Shown one piece after another: positions 52,431 through 62,064 of a DNA stretch of 64,000 nucleotides. Where the stretch lies: positions 43,734-107,733 of the forward strand of contig NZ_JAFGZD010000018.1 in the NCBI RefSeq assembly GCF_017165765.1, read 5' to 3'. The notes beneath the pieces are model-generated. The model ran no database searches, was not told the DNA's origin, and saw only the letters and a list, made by a program, of their open reading frames with translations. Numbering within the stretch: the stretch's first letter is position 1; every line of letters begins with the position of its first letter. A program made the position numbers and the translations under genes. This DNA comes from Pseudomonas capsici. GTDB taxonomy: Bacteria > Pseudomonadota > Gammaproteobacteria > Pseudomonadales > Pseudomonadaceae.

Positions 52431-54359
52431 TTACTGGCTTTTTGCAACATTGAGCTTGAGCGGTACCGTCAGGGTTCCTCCCCAGTTCGGGTCATAAGCT
52501 GCCCTTATGCCCAGCCGTAGGACGCCTTCGTAATCATCGTCGGGCAGAGGCAATATATTGTCTATTTGGTGATAGCTCAGCTTCCAGTAGACATTGTGAT
52601 CATTGCCCAGACAGGTAGAAATTCCATGCATGGGGCCTTCGCCAGGACATTCTCCATGCCTGAGGGTACCGCGCAGGACGACCGGGTAAGGCACCCTTTT
52701 GCTGCCGACGACCAGGGTGGTCAATCGTGTGTAGCTTTCCCCCTCCACCATCTGAAGTGCGGTCGGTCCTTCTTCATGGCCGTAGGCAACCAGTCCGATG
52801 GAATGCTTGAGCAGGGGAACGGGGATCTTTCCTTCGATGACCGGGTTGGCAGAAATGGTCCATTGCGAGGAGTACTGAACGGACGGTTTTATCGGCTCGG
52901 GTAGTTTGAGGTCGGCGATGGCCTGCTTCGCCGTGTCGCTGTAGGTGAACGACCATTTGTCAAAGAAACCACGTAGATCCCTGCCAACTATCCTGCTGCT
53001 ATTGAGCGCAAACCAGTCGATCTTTTTCTGGTCTGTGGAAAAGTCGTTAGCATTCTCGCCACGGTTATAGGCAGTGCGAAAGTCTTTTGCGAGCTGCGCA
53101 TGCCAGTCAGGAAAGGAAGTGTACAACTGGGCGAGCATCAACAATGTTCTGTCGGCGGGATTATCGGGAACTTCAGGTGGACCATCCGCTGCCAGAAAGC
53201 GCCCTACAGCTTCTGGATCAGAAGTGACGAACGCCCCGAATCGCGGATGACACCGCTCGAAGTTTGCGGTTTTCTTGCCGGTCAGCATCTGACAGGCTTC
53301 GAGTGAAAACAGGTTATTGCTGATCTCGGTAAGATGGTTCCATTTCCATGCCAATTGATTCTGGTGACCATATTCATGCCAGTCTCCCCAGTGACTGGCT
53401 ATCCGGTCCCCACCGAAGTCTATGCCGACCAGGCCATTATAATAATGAGACACACAACATGTATTGAAACTGGCCTGATACATGGAAAGAGCCAATGTAT
53501 CGAGAGGATTATCGGTTTGCCAGCTGAAACCATTGAACTGATCATAACGGGTCGTGATGATCAGATGTTCCTGCATCATGCTTTCTATATCTTTATCGGC
53601 ATGGAACAAGGCGACGGCGGCAGGAAAGTTCATCACGGTTCTGCCATTGAACAGGTAGACCTGCCCCGAGGGATCGGGCGATTTTGCCAGTGTGGACCAC
53701 TCGCCCGGTGGTGTGATGCCGGAAAGATAGAGGGCCGATTGTTTAGTGGGCGTTGAGGTACTGATCGTGACGGCTTTTCCCCAACTGTTCCAGTTGTTCA
53801 TGTTCTTGCCCGCGTCTACGCAGGCAAGCATCAATATACCAGGGCGGTCGGCCGTATAGGTATGGCTCGAGTTTCGGCTCAACGCCATCTTGTTGGTTTC
53901 ATTGTCGCCATAAGGCTTGTCAAAGTTGGAAAAGGTGTGTGCAGAACAACGAGTCAGCAGGCTGGGAAAGTCTTTGACGTCAAGGTTGATACTGTCCCCG
54001 ACCGCCAGATAGACATGAGTCGGTATGTAGATATCTCTGCGCTGCCAGCCACCTTTACGCCGCATTTCATTTTCCTGTTCTTCGAGAACAGGTACGTTAT
54101 AAGTGTTTTCGCCGGTACCATATATTTCACCGAGCCGTATTCGCCAGGTAAGGAGTTCAGTCAGGACTCCACGAGTAGACGTCGAAGTGCTGGCTATACT
54201 GTGTGCAGTATTGACCGAAGGTAACAGCTCTTCTTTATTGTCATATATAGCGTCATCTGCGGCGTGGGCGGTCAGGCCCAGCAGAAAGAATACGGTAATC
54301 AGCGATATAAGACATGTTCTGACAGTTTTATATGCCCATTGTTTTTGAACAGGGTTCAT
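52431..54359 (-). CDS. Secreted M60 (enhancin/mucinase-like) metallopeptidase
   Basis: A 642-residue protein with a Sec signal peptide (cleavage probably after AHA, residues 31-33). The gluzincin motif H328-EYGH332 and the downstream glutamate E345 match the M60 pattern HExxH-(8-28)-E. M60-like enzymes cleave mucin-type O-glycoproteins. Residues 100-220 form a beta-rich region before the catalytic part. The start at 54359 is preceded by AAGGACC; the frame is open 57 codons further upstream without signal-like sequence. It is divergent from mdcA with a 265 bp gap. Confidence 0.87.
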   Translation of the reverse strand: MNPVQKQWAYKTVRTCLISLITVFFLLGLTAHAADDAIYDNKEELLPSVNTAHSIASTSTSTRGVLTELLTWRIRLGEIYGTGENTYNVPVLEEQENEMRRKGGWQRRDIYIPTHVYLAVGDSINLDVKDFPSLLTRCSAHTFSNFDKPYGDNETNKMALSRNSSHTYTADRPGILMLACVDAGKNMNNWNSWGKAVTISTSTPTKQSALYLSGITPPGEWSTLAKSPDPSGQVYLFNGRTVMNFPAAVALFHADKDIESMMQEHLIITTRYDQFNGFSWQTDNPLDTLALSMYQASFNTCCVSHYYNGLVGIDFGGDRIASHWGDWHEYGHQNQLAWKWNHLTEISNNLFSLEACQMLTGKKTANFERCHPRFGAFVTSDPEAVGRFLAADGPPEVPDNPADRTLLMLAQLYTSFPDWHAQLAKDFRTAYNRGENANDFSTDQKKIDWFALNSSRIVGRDLRGFFDKWSFTYSDTAKQAIADLKLPEPIKPSVQYSSQWTISANPVIEGKIPVPLLKHSIGLVAYGHEEGPTALQMVEGESYTRLTTLVVGSKRVPYPVVLRGTLRHGECPGEGPMHGISTCLGNDHNVYWKLSYHQIDNILPLPDDDYEGVLRLGIRAAYDPNWGGTLTVPLKLNVAKSQ

Positions 54360-54624
54360 TATCGTGGTCCTTGTTATCAATGCTTTCCTTGCCTGATTCA
54401 GTCTAGTGGTTAAGTTATTGTTCTGGACCCAGGGCAGTAGACTGTTTGGGGATAATCGAAGGTTTGGAACAGTGTTATCGGAATGGATAGACGGGATGAG
54501 TGAGTGGTGTGGGCAGCCTCGGACTTTCATTACTCTGAGCGTAACAATCCTGATCCCAGCTTGATTGATGCTCCACCCCCTTCGCTCCTAAGGTGGCCCA
54601 CGACAGCGAATTCGTGGAGTGATC

Positions 54625-56301
54625 ATGACAACAACAACGAACCCCGACGCGCGCTGGTCGCGTCGTCGCAGTGAGAAACAGCGGCGACTCGAACAGGTGC
54701 GAACCCTCGCCGATGGTGTGGTTCTGCCGACCGACAAGATTGTTGCGGCGCTGGAGGCCTTGCTGGTTTCCGGGGACCGTGTGGTACTGGAAGGCAATAA
54801 CCAGAAACAGGCTGACTTTCTGTCCCGTGCGCTGGCCAAAGTCGATCCCGGCAAGGTGCACGATCTGCACATGATCATGCCCAGTGTGGGGCGCGCCGAG
54901 CATCTGGACCTTTTCGAGCAGGGCATCGCCCGCAAGCTGGACTTCTCTTTTGCCGGTACGCAAAGCCTGCGCATCAGCCAGTTGCTGGAAGACGGGCTGC
55001 TGGAAATCGGTGCCATCCATACCTACATCGAACTGTATTCGCGGCTGGTGGTGGACCTGATTCCCAACGTGGTGCTGGCTGCCGGTTTCATGGCCGACCG
55101 GGCCGGCAATATCTACACCGGCCCGAGCACCGAAGACACCCCGGCACTGATCGAACCTGCTGCCTTCAGCGATGGCATTGTCATCGTCCAGGTCAACCAG
55201 TTGGTGGACGACGTCAGCGAACTGCCGCGTGTCGATATCCCGGCTTCCTGGGTCGATTTTGTGGTGGTGGCCGACAAGCCGTTCTACATCGAACCACTGT
55301 TCACCCGCGATCCGCGCCATATCAAGCCGGTGCATGTGCTGATGGCGATGATGGCTATTCGCGGTATCTACGAAAAACACAATGTTCAGTCGCTGAACCA
55401 CGGTATCGGTTTCAATACGGCGGCCATCGAACTGATCCTGCCGACCTACGGCGAGTCGTTGGGCCTCAAGGGCAAGATCTGCCGCAACTGGACCCTCAAT
55501 CCGCACCCGACGCTGATTCCTGCCATTGAAAGCGGCTGGGTCGAAAGTGTGCATTGCTTCGGCACGGAGCTGGGTATGGAAAACTACATCGCGGCCCGGC
55601 CCGATGTGTTCTTTACCGGGCGCGACGGCTCGCTGCGTTCCAACCGCCAGTTGTGTCAGCTGGCCGGGCAGTACGCGGTGGATCTGTTTATCGGCGCGAC
55701 CTTGCAGGTCGATGGCGATGGCCATTCCTCGACCGTCACCCGTGGACGGCTGGCCGGCTTCGGTGGCGCTCCCAATATGGGCCACGACCCCCGTGGCCGC
55801 CGTCATGCCACACCTGCCTGGCTCGATATGCGCCAGCAGAGTGGCGATGCTCCCGAGGCCTATCTGGAGCGCGGCAAGAAGCTGGTGGTGCAGATGGTCG
55901 AAACCTTCCAGGAGGGCGGCAAACCCACCTTCGTCGAAACCCTCGATGCAGTGGACGTGGCGAAGAAGAGCGGCATGCCGCTGGCGCCGATCATGATCTA
56001 TGGCGACGACGTTACCCATCTGCTGACCGAAGAGGGCATTGCTTATCTGTACAAGGCCCGCAGCCTGGAAGAGCGTCAGGCGATGATTGCCGCCGTGGCC
56101 GGTGTGACCGTGATCGGCATGCGCCACAACCCCAAGGACACCGCCCGCATGCGCCGCGAAGGCCTGATCGCTCTGCCGGAAGATCTGGGCATCCGTCGCA
56201 CCGACGCCAGCCGCGAACTGCTCGCCGCCAAGAGCATTGCCGAGCTGGTTCAGTGGTCTGGCGGCCTGTACAACCCGCCTGCGAAATTCAGGAGCTGGTG
56301 A
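54625..56301 (+). CDS. mdcA: Malonate decarboxylase alpha subunit (acetyl-S-ACP:malonate ACP transferase)
   Basis: A 558-residue CoA-transferase-like protein that exchanges acetate for malonate on the MdcC thioester. The N-terminus MTTTTNPDARW and motifs VVLEGNNQKQADFL and GFGGAPNMGHDPRGRRHATP are typical. It opens the mdcABCDEGH operon, with GGAG just upstream of ATG 54625. Its stop shares one base with the mdcB start. The upstream 265 bp is shared with the divergent M60 gene and must contain the mdc promoter and the MdcR site, which I could not pinpoint. Confidence 0.96.
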   Translation: MTTTTNPDARWSRRRSEKQRRLEQVRTLADGVVLPTDKIVAALEALLVSGDRVVLEGNNQKQADFLSRALAKVDPGKVHDLHMIMPSVGRAEHLDLFEQGIARKLDFSFAGTQSLRISQLLEDGLLEIGAIHTYIELYSRLVVDLIPNVVLAAGFMADRAGNIYTGPSTEDTPALIEPAAFSDGIVIVQVNQLVDDVSELPRVDIPASWVDFVVVADKPFYIEPLFTRDPRHIKPVHVLMAMMAIRGIYEKHNVQSLNHGIGFNTAAIELILPTYGESLGLKGKICRNWTLNPHPTLIPAIESGWVESVHCFGTELGMENYIAARPDVFFTGRDGSLRSNRQLCQLAGQYAVDLFIGATLQVDGDGHSSTVTRGRLAGFGGAPNMGHDPRGRRHATPAWLDMRQQSGDAPEAYLERGKKLVVQMVETFQEGGKPTFVETLDAVDVAKKSGMPLAPIMIYGDDVTHLLTEEGIAYLYKARSLEERQAMIAAVAGVTVIGMRHNPKDTARMRREGLIALPEDLGIRRTDASRELLAAKSIAELVQWSGGLYNPPAKFRSW

Positions 56302-57176
56302 TGCGCGCACTCAAACTGGATTCGCCGCCTGTCACCCTCAGCGAGCACCTGGCCGATCTTGCCGTCGAGGCCTTGATCGACGAGGCCGACCTGTCACCCA
56401 AACCGGCTCTGGTCGACCGGCGCGGCAGCGGTGCCCATACCGATCTGCACCTGGGCCTGATGCACGCCTCGGCCCTGTCGTTATGGCCGACCTTCAAGCA
56501 GATGGCCGAGGCCGCTCTGGCGTTCGGTGAAGCAGGCCAGCCATTGCGTGAAACCCTGGGCAGCCTTGGCCGTGAAGGTGAAGCGGACATGCTGCGCACC
56601 ACCGGCGGGGTGAACACCCATCGCGGTGCGATCTGGGCATTGGGTCTGTTAGTGACGGCTGCTGCGCTGGAACCGGATAACTGCACGCCTGCGGCGCTGT
56701 GTCTGCGGGCTGCACGGCTGGCGCTGATCGAAGACCGGCATGTCGTCGCTCAGCCCAGCCATGGCCGCGAAGTTGCCCGCCGGTATGGCGTCATGGGCGC
56801 AAGGGAGCAGGCGCAACTGGGTTTCCCCGCCGTAATCCGCTTCGGTCTGCCGCAACTGCAACACAGCCGTGCCTCTGGCAGCGGTGAGCAGAATGCCCGG
56901 CTGGATGCCTTGCTGGCGATCATGACCACCCTGGCCGACACCTGCGTGTTGCATCGCTCCGGCATGACCGGTCTGGAAGCCATGCAGCGTGGCGCGCAAC
57001 GGGTGCTGGATGCCGGTGGCAGCGCCAGCCTGGCGGGTCGCCGTCATCTGCAAGCGCTGGATCAGCAACTGTTGAGCCTGAACGCATCGCCCGGTGGCGC
57101 TGCCGATCTGCTCGCCGCCTGCCTGTTTATCGATGGCCTCGAGCCTGCGCTCGGCCATTTATCGAGGAATCTTTGA
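56301..57176 (+). CDS. mdcB: Triphosphoribosyl-dephospho-CoA synthase
   Basis: A 291-residue enzyme of the CitG/MdcB family that makes 2'-(5''-triphosphoribosyl)-3'-dephospho-CoA, the precursor of the MdcC prosthetic group. Motifs include ALVDRRGSGAHTDLHLGLMHASA near the N-terminus and the TGGVNTHRGAIWALGLL phosphate-binding stretch. It starts in the mdcA stop (TGATG). Only one such enzyme is seen in the operon, as expected. Confidence 0.95.
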   Translation: MRALKLDSPPVTLSEHLADLAVEALIDEADLSPKPALVDRRGSGAHTDLHLGLMHASALSLWPTFKQMAEAALAFGEAGQPLRETLGSLGREGEADMLRTTGGVNTHRGAIWALGLLVTAAALEPDNCTPAALCLRAARLALIEDRHVVAQPSHGREVARRYGVMGAREQAQLGFPAVIRFGLPQLQHSRASGSGEQNARLDALLAIMTTLADTCVLHRSGMTGLEAMQRGAQRVLDAGGSASLAGRRHLQALDQQLLSLNASPGGAADLLAACLFIDGLEPALGHLSRNL

Positions 57177-57178
57177 TC

Positions 57179-57478
57179 ATGGAAACCCTGTCTTTTGAAT
57201 TTCCTGCCGGTCAGCCGCCTGTTGGCCGTGCGCTGGTGGGCTGTGTCGGCTCGGGCGACCTTGAAGTGCTTCTGGAGCCGGGCTTGCCGGGCAAGCTGTC
57301 GATTCAGGTGGTGACTTCGGTCAACGGTGCGTCGGCACGCTGGCAGCATCTGTTCGAGCGCATGTTCGAAGGCCAGACACCGCCCGCGCTGAGTATCGAT
57401 ATTCATGATTTCGGTGCGACACCGGGCGTGGTGCGCCTGCGCCTGGAACAGGGTTTCGAGGAGATCGGCCATGACTGA
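57179..57478 (+). CDS. mdcC: Malonate decarboxylase acyl carrier protein (delta)
   Basis: A 99-residue acyl carrier subunit. S25 in GCVGSGDLEVL is the expected attachment point of the phosphoribosyl-dephospho-CoA arm, matching the Klebsiella protein. The start ATG 57179 is chosen over an upstream TTG, with GAGGAA before it. It ends within the mdcD start region (8-base overlap), so stoichiometric translation with mdcD is likely. Confidence 0.95.
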   Translation: METLSFEFPAGQPPVGRALVGCVGSGDLEVLLEPGLPGKLSIQVVTSVNGASARWQHLFERMFEGQTPPALSIDIHDFGATPGVVRLRLEQGFEEIGHD

Positions 57479-58322
57479 TACCGCCCGTTTGCTGAGCCAG
57501 CACAGCTTTATCGAACTCGGTGCCCGTCAGCGCGCCCGAGCCTTGCTGGATGAGGGCAGCTTTCGCGAGCTGCTCGATCCTTTCGCTCGGGTCATGTCGC
57601 CCTGGCTGGCGCGTCAGGGTGTCGTGCCTCAGGCCGACGATGGTGTTGTGGTCGCCAAAGGCACGGTCGATGGACGCCCCGTGGTCATTGCGGCCATCGA
57701 AGGCAGTTTTCAGGGCGGCAGCATGGGTGAAGTGGGCGGCGCGAAAATGGCCGGCGCGCTGGAGCTGGCTGCCGAGGACAACCGCAAAGGTATTCCCACC
57801 GCTGCGATTCTGTTGCTGGAAACCGGTGGCGTGCGTTTGCAGGAGGCCAATCTGGGGCTGGCCGCGATTGCCGAGATTCATGCCGCGATTGTCGATCTGC
57901 GCCAGTACCAGCCGGTGATCGGTGTCGTGGCAGGCAGTGTCGGGTGTTTCGGCGGCATGTCCATCGCCGCAGGCCTGTGCAGTTATCTGCTGGTCACTCA
58001 AGAAGCGCGCCTGGGCCTCAATGGCCCGCAGGTGATCGAGCAGGAAGCGGGTATCGAAGAGTACGACTCACGCGACCGGCCTTTTATCTGGAGCCTGACC
58101 GGCGGCGAACAACGTTTCGCCAGCGAACTGGTGGATGGCTTTGCTGCCGACGATGTGGCGGATATCCGGCAGCAGGTCAGTGACTGGCTCGGTGATGGCG
58201 TACCCGCCCAGCATCGCAGCAGCCAGTACGACCTGTTCCTGCAGCGTCTCTCGCGCCTGGACACCACGGCGCAGATCGACCCGCAGGCCGTGCGCAACCT
58301 CTATCAAGGAGATCTGTCATGA
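57471..58322 (+). CDS. mdcD: Malonate decarboxylase beta subunit
   Basis: A 283-residue carboxyltransferase-fold subunit related to the acetyl-CoA carboxylase beta chain. Oxyanion-hole motifs such as FQGGSMGEVGGAKMAGALELA and SVGCFGGMSIAAGLC are evident. With MdcE it decarboxylates the malonyl-S-ACP. It overlaps mdcC by eight bases and mdcE by four (ATGA). Confidence 0.95.
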   Translation: MTDTARLLSQHSFIELGARQRARALLDEGSFRELLDPFARVMSPWLARQGVVPQADDGVVVAKGTVDGRPVVIAAIEGSFQGGSMGEVGGAKMAGALELAAEDNRKGIPTAAILLLETGGVRLQEANLGLAAIAEIHAAIVDLRQYQPVIGVVAGSVGCFGGMSIAAGLCSYLLVTQEARLGLNGPQVIEQEAGIEEYDSRDRPFIWSLTGGEQRFASELVDGFAADDVADIRQQVSDWLGDGVPAQHRSSQYDLFLQRLSRLDTTAQIDPQAVRNLYQGDLS

Positions 58323-59119
58323 GCGATTCGCCACGTGGTTTGAACTGGTTCAATGCCTTGAGCGCACAGGCCCGGGAAGTGGTGGGCCTGCCTGCCTCGG
58401 TCAAGGCGGCAGACGCTGTGCTTGGTGATCATCCGGTACGCTTTCTGGCCGTGGTCGCGGATGCCGATAACCGTTTTCCTCGTGCTCGCCAGGGCGAGGT
58501 GGGGCTGCTGGAGGGCTGGGGGCTGGCCAAGGCCGTTGACGATGCCATCGAGCTGGATCGCGAGGCAGAACACAAGCGTGCGCTGATTGCGGTTATCGAT
58601 GTGCCGAGCCAGGCCTATGGCCGTCGCGAAGAGGCGCTGGGAATTCATCAGGCACTGGCTGGTGCTGTGGACAGTTATGCCCGGGCGCGTCTGGCCGGGC
58701 ATCCGGTGATTGGTCTGCTGGTGGGCAAAGCCATGTCCGGTGCCTTTCTGGCTCATGGTTATCAGGCCAACCGGCTGATTGCCCTGCGCGATCCGGGGGT
58801 GATGGTCCATGCCATGGGCAAGGCATCCGCCGCCCGTGTAACGCTGCGCAGCGTCGAGGAACTGGAAAAGCTCGCTGCCAGCATCCCGCCCATGGCTTAT
58901 GACATCGACAATTACGCGAGCCTGGGGCTGCTGTGGGAAACCCTGTCGGTCAGCCAGATCGAGCAGCCAGGAGCCGAGGATGTGGCTCAGGTGTTGAGTG
59001 TGTTGAGCAGCGCCATCAAGGACGTTCAGGCAGGAGGTGTCGATTTGAGCGGTCGTCTGGGGGCCGGCAATCGGGCGGCTTCGTCGAACGTGCGCCAACT
59101 GCTGCGGGCTCAGTGGTAA
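58319..59119 (+). CDS. mdcE: Malonate decarboxylase gamma subunit
   Basis: A 266-residue partner of MdcD, also of carboxyltransferase fold. The motif HPVIGLLVGKAMSGAFLAHG contains the glycine-rich oxyanion region. The start ATGA overlaps the mdcD stop, and the stop shares one base with the mdcG start. This subunit is specific to biotin-independent malonate decarboxylases when found with mdcA, C and G. Confidence 0.94.
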   Translation: MSDSPRGLNWFNALSAQAREVVGLPASVKAADAVLGDHPVRFLAVVADADNRFPRARQGEVGLLEGWGLAKAVDDAIELDREAEHKRALIAVIDVPSQAYGRREEALGIHQALAGAVDSYARARLAGHPVIGLLVGKAMSGAFLAHGYQANRLIALRDPGVMVHAMGKASAARVTLRSVEELEKLAASIPPMAYDIDNYASLGLLWETLSVSQIEQPGAEDVAQVLSVLSSAIKDVQAGGVDLSGRLGAGNRAASSNVRQLLRAQW

Positions 59120-59751
59120 TGCATACCCCGTTGGCGGTGCAGCCCCATGATCTGTTGTGGGGCATGCGCCTGTCCGATTTGCCTGGGGATGCGCCTGACT
59201 GGGTGTTTGAAGTGGTCAGTCAGGGACAGCCTGTGGTGGTGCGCCGTGCGTCTGTTGCGGCGGGTCAGGTGGCGGTCGGTATTCGCGGGCCGCGTCGCGA
59301 GCAGCGCTATGCCACAACCATGGCGTGCTCGGCGATCGAGCGTCAGGTGCGTCCTGAGCAACTGACTCATCTGACCGACAGAAATCCCCAGCGCTGGCCT
59401 GCGCTGGAGGCCCTGTCTCAGGTTCGTCCGGTGATGGACGTGCTGGACTTGAGCTGGGGCGTCAGTGGCAGTGCAGGCTTCGAACTGGCCAGCGGTTTTG
59501 CCGCGCTGCATCAGGGCAGCGACCTGGATCTGATTCTGCGTACGCCGGAGCCTGTGAGCCGCGGCTGGGCTGCCGAACTGGTGGAGGCGCTGGAAACCAG
59601 CATCTGCCGGGTCGATGTCCAGTTGCAATTGGCCGAAGGGGCGGTGGCTTTGCGGGAATGGGCCGGGCCTTCCCGCCAGATTCTGTTCAAGAGTTCTACA
59701 GATACCCGACTGGTCAGTGATCCATGGCAGCAGCCAGGGATGAGCGCATGA
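59119..59751 (+). CDS. mdcG: Malonate decarboxylase holo-ACP synthase
   Basis: A 210-residue nucleotidyltransferase that attaches the prosthetic group to MdcC. The GSDLDLILRTP motif holds the metal-binding aspartates of the polymerase-beta-like fold, and GVSGSAGFELASG precedes it. It starts at the mdcE stop (TAATG) and overlaps mdcH by ATGA. Confidence 0.93.
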   Translation: MHTPLAVQPHDLLWGMRLSDLPGDAPDWVFEVVSQGQPVVVRRASVAAGQVAVGIRGPRREQRYATTMACSAIERQVRPEQLTHLTDRNPQRWPALEALSQVRPVMDVLDLSWGVSGSAGFELASGFAALHQGSDLDLILRTPEPVSRGWAAELVEALETSICRVDVQLQLAEGAVALREWAGPSRQILFKSSTDTRLVSDPWQQPGMSA

Positions 59752-60683
59752 GCAGCTTCTGGGTGTTTCCCGGCCAGGGCGCGCAGCAAGTGGGCATGTT
59801 GCATCAGTTGCCGGACTCGACCGTGGTGCATGATTGCCTGCACGAAGCAGCCGAGGTTCTGGGCGAGGATGTACTGGCGCTGGATTGTGCCGACGCGCTG
59901 CAATCCACCCGATCCGTTCAGCTCTGCCTGTTGATTGCCGGGGTAGCCTGCGCCCGTGTTTTACAGCATCACGGTTGTCAGCCCGATTACGTCTCCGGTC
60001 TGTCGATCGGCGCTTATCCGGCAGCTGTCGTCGCCAGGGCTCTGGCTTTCGAAGATGCGTTGCGATTGGTGGCCCTGCGCGGCGAGTTGATGCAGAACGC
60101 TTATCCCGAAGGCTATGGCATGACCGCCATTATCGGTCTGGATCAAGCCTGCATCGAGGCGTCGATTGATCGGGTTCACAGCCATGAGACGCCGGTTTTC
60201 CTGGCCAATATCAACGCCGATAACCAATGCGTCATTGCCGGCAGCAGCCATGCGATGGAGCAGGTCGGGCGGCTGGCAAAAGAGGCAGGCGCGGCCGCCG
60301 TCAAACGTCTGGCCGTGAGCGTGCCGTCCCATTGCGCTCTGCTGGAAGAGCCGGCGCAGGTGCTGGCCCGGGCATTCGCCGACGTTCGGCTTGAGACACC
60401 CAGGGTGCGTTATCTGAGCGGCAGCACGGCACGCCCCATCGTGAACGTCGAAAAACTGCGTGATGACCTGACCTTCAACATGTGCCGGGTCATTGACTGG
60501 CGCAGCACTGTGCAGACCGCCTACGAGCGTGGCGTGCGTCTGCAGATCGAATTACCGCCCGGCACCGTACTGACGGGGCTGGCGCGCAAGGTGTTTGAAC
60601 AAGGAACGGCAATCGCCTTTCAAGGCGCTCGCCTGGACAGTCTGGTCGCGTTGTCGCGAGAGGAGGGAACCCGCAATCCATAG
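59748..60683 (+). CDS. mdcH: Malonyl-CoA:ACP transacylase MdcH
   Basis: A 311-residue acyltransferase of the FabD fold that primes the MdcC carrier with malonyl. The nucleophile S86 sits in YVSGLSIGAYPA and the catalytic His is H195 in VPSHCALLEEP. FPGQGAQQ at the N-terminus is typical. It ends the decarboxylase part of the operon; madL follows after 70 bp. Confidence 0.94.
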   Translation: MSSFWVFPGQGAQQVGMLHQLPDSTVVHDCLHEAAEVLGEDVLALDCADALQSTRSVQLCLLIAGVACARVLQHHGCQPDYVSGLSIGAYPAAVVARALAFEDALRLVALRGELMQNAYPEGYGMTAIIGLDQACIEASIDRVHSHETPVFLANINADNQCVIAGSSHAMEQVGRLAKEAGAAAVKRLAVSVPSHCALLEEPAQVLARAFADVRLETPRVRYLSGSTARPIVNVEKLRDDLTFNMCRVIDWRSTVQTAYERGVRLQIELPPGTVLTGLARKVFEQGTAIAFQGARLDSLVALSREEGTRNP

Positions 60684-60753
60684 AGTGTGAGCGCAATGCT
60701 GCTGCGAAGGACAAAAACAACAACTTCGGCAACGCAATTGAGGAATAACAACA

Positions 60754-61170
60754 ATGATTATCTACGGTGTGGCTTTGCTGGCTATTTGCACCCTTGCAGG
60801 GGTGATTCTCGGTGACATGCTCGGCGTTCTGCTGGGGGTCAAATCCAACGTGGGCGGTGTCGGTATCGCCATGATCCTGTTGATCTGCGCCCGTCTGTGG
60901 ATGGAGAAAAACGGAGGCATGAGCAAGGAATGCGAGATGGGCGTCGGCTTCTGGGGCGCCATGTACATTCCGGTGGTTGTGGCCATGGCGGCTCAACAGA
61001 ATGTGGTGACTGCACTCAAGGGCGGACCTGTTGCCGTGCTGGCAGCCATCGGTTCGGTGGTGTTGTGTGCCTGCACCATTGCCTTGATCAGCCGTACCAA
61101 TCGGGGCGAGCCGCTGCCCAAGGAAGAGCCGGGCGTGATCCCGACGGCAACGCCTGTGGGAGGTCGCTGA
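60754..61170 (+). CDS. madL: Malonate transporter subunit MadL
   Basis: A 138-residue integral membrane protein with four predicted helices. With MadM it forms a malonate:sodium symporter, as characterised in Malonomonas rubra. Features include the N-terminal IIYGVALLAICTLAGVILGD and the hydrophilic GMSKECEMGVGFWGAMYIP loop. The GAGGAA site before ATG 60754 is good. Its stop is one base from madM. Confidence 0.93.
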   Translation: MIIYGVALLAICTLAGVILGDMLGVLLGVKSNVGGVGIAMILLICARLWMEKNGGMSKECEMGVGFWGAMYIPVVVAMAAQQNVVTALKGGPVAVLAAIGSVVLCACTIALISRTNRGEPLPKEEPGVIPTATPVGGR

Positions 61171-61171
61171 T

Positions 61172-61936
61172 ATGTGGGATCTCATCGAGAAAGGTCTTGA
61201 GCACAACGGCCTGATTACAGCCTTTGCCTTCGTCGGCGTCATCATGTGGGTTTCAGTCATTCTGTCCAGACGACTGACCTTCGGGCGAGTGCATGGCTCG
61301 GCCATTGCGATTGTCATCGGCCTGATTCTGGCCTGGGTCGGCGGTACGTTGACTGGCGGGCAGAAAGGCCTGGCCGACATGGCGCTGTTCTCCGGGATCG
61401 GCCTGATGGGCGGCGCAATGCTGCGCGACTTCGCCATCGTCGCCACAGCCTTCGAAGTGCAGGCCACCGAGGCCCGCAAGGCCGGGACGATCGGTGCGGT
61501 TGCCCTGCTGCTGGGCACCATTCTGCCGTTCATCGTGGGGGCGAGTGTGGCCTGGTTGTTCGGGTATCGCGACGCCATCAGTATGACCACCATCGGTGCC
61601 GGTGCAGTTACCTACATCGTCGGCCCGGTGACAGGCGCGGCACTGGGCGCGACCTCGGATGTCATGGCTCTGTCCATTGCCACCGGCTTGATCAAGGCGA
61701 TCGTGGTGATGGTTGGCACACCGATGGCGGCACGCTGGATGGGCCTGGACAACCCGCGCTCCGCAATGGTGTTCGGCGGCCTGGCCGGCACTGTCAGCGG
61801 CGTGACAGCCGGCCTTGCGGCTACCGACCGGCGTCTGGTGCCTTATGGCGCACTGACTGCCACCTTCCACACCGGGCTCGGCTGCCTGCTCGGGCCGTCG
61901 CTGTTTTATTTTGTTGTGCGTGGAATAGTGGGATAA
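61172..61936 (+). CDS. madM: Malonate transporter subunit MadM
   Basis: A 254-residue polytopic membrane protein, the larger subunit of the malonate:cation symporter. Conserved stretches include ALFSGIGLMGGAMLRDFAIV and TYIVGPVTGAALGATSDVMAL. It completes the mdcABCDEGH-madLM unit, so uptake and decarboxylation of malonate are encoded together. A heptamer tandem repeat begins 48 bp downstream. Confidence 0.94.
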   Translation: MWDLIEKGLEHNGLITAFAFVGVIMWVSVILSRRLTFGRVHGSAIAIVIGLILAWVGGTLTGGQKGLADMALFSGIGLMGGAMLRDFAIVATAFEVQATEARKAGTIGAVALLLGTILPFIVGASVAWLFGYRDAISMTTIGAGAVTYIVGPVTGAALGATSDVMALSIATGLIKAIVVMVGTPMAARWMGLDNPRSAMVFGGLAGTVSGVTAGLAATDRRLVPYGALTATFHTGLGCLLGPSLFYFVVRGIVG

Positions 61937-61984
61937 GACGTTGTAGCGGCAAGCTCTAAGCTGCAAGCTTCAAGTCAAAAGCTT

Positions 61985-62057
61985 GCTTGCAGCTTGCAGC
62001 TTGCAGCTTGCAGCTTGCAGCTTGCAGCTTGCAGCTTGCAGCTTGCAGCTTGCAGCT
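61985..62057. repeat. Heptanucleotide tandem repeat (GCTTGCA)10
   Basis: Ten perfect copies of GCTTGCA plus GCT lie between convergent madM and mdcR, preceded by degenerate copies (AAGCTGCAAGCTTCAAG). Such 7-mers are common in pseudomonad intergenic DNA, and copy number may vary between strains. No gene is encoded. Confidence 0.92.
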
Positions 62058-62064
62058 CCGCCTC

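Noticed and set aside
54475..56310. 611-codon open frame opposite mdcA
   Set aside because: No recognisable domain and covers a certain mdcA; typical GC-rich antisense frame.
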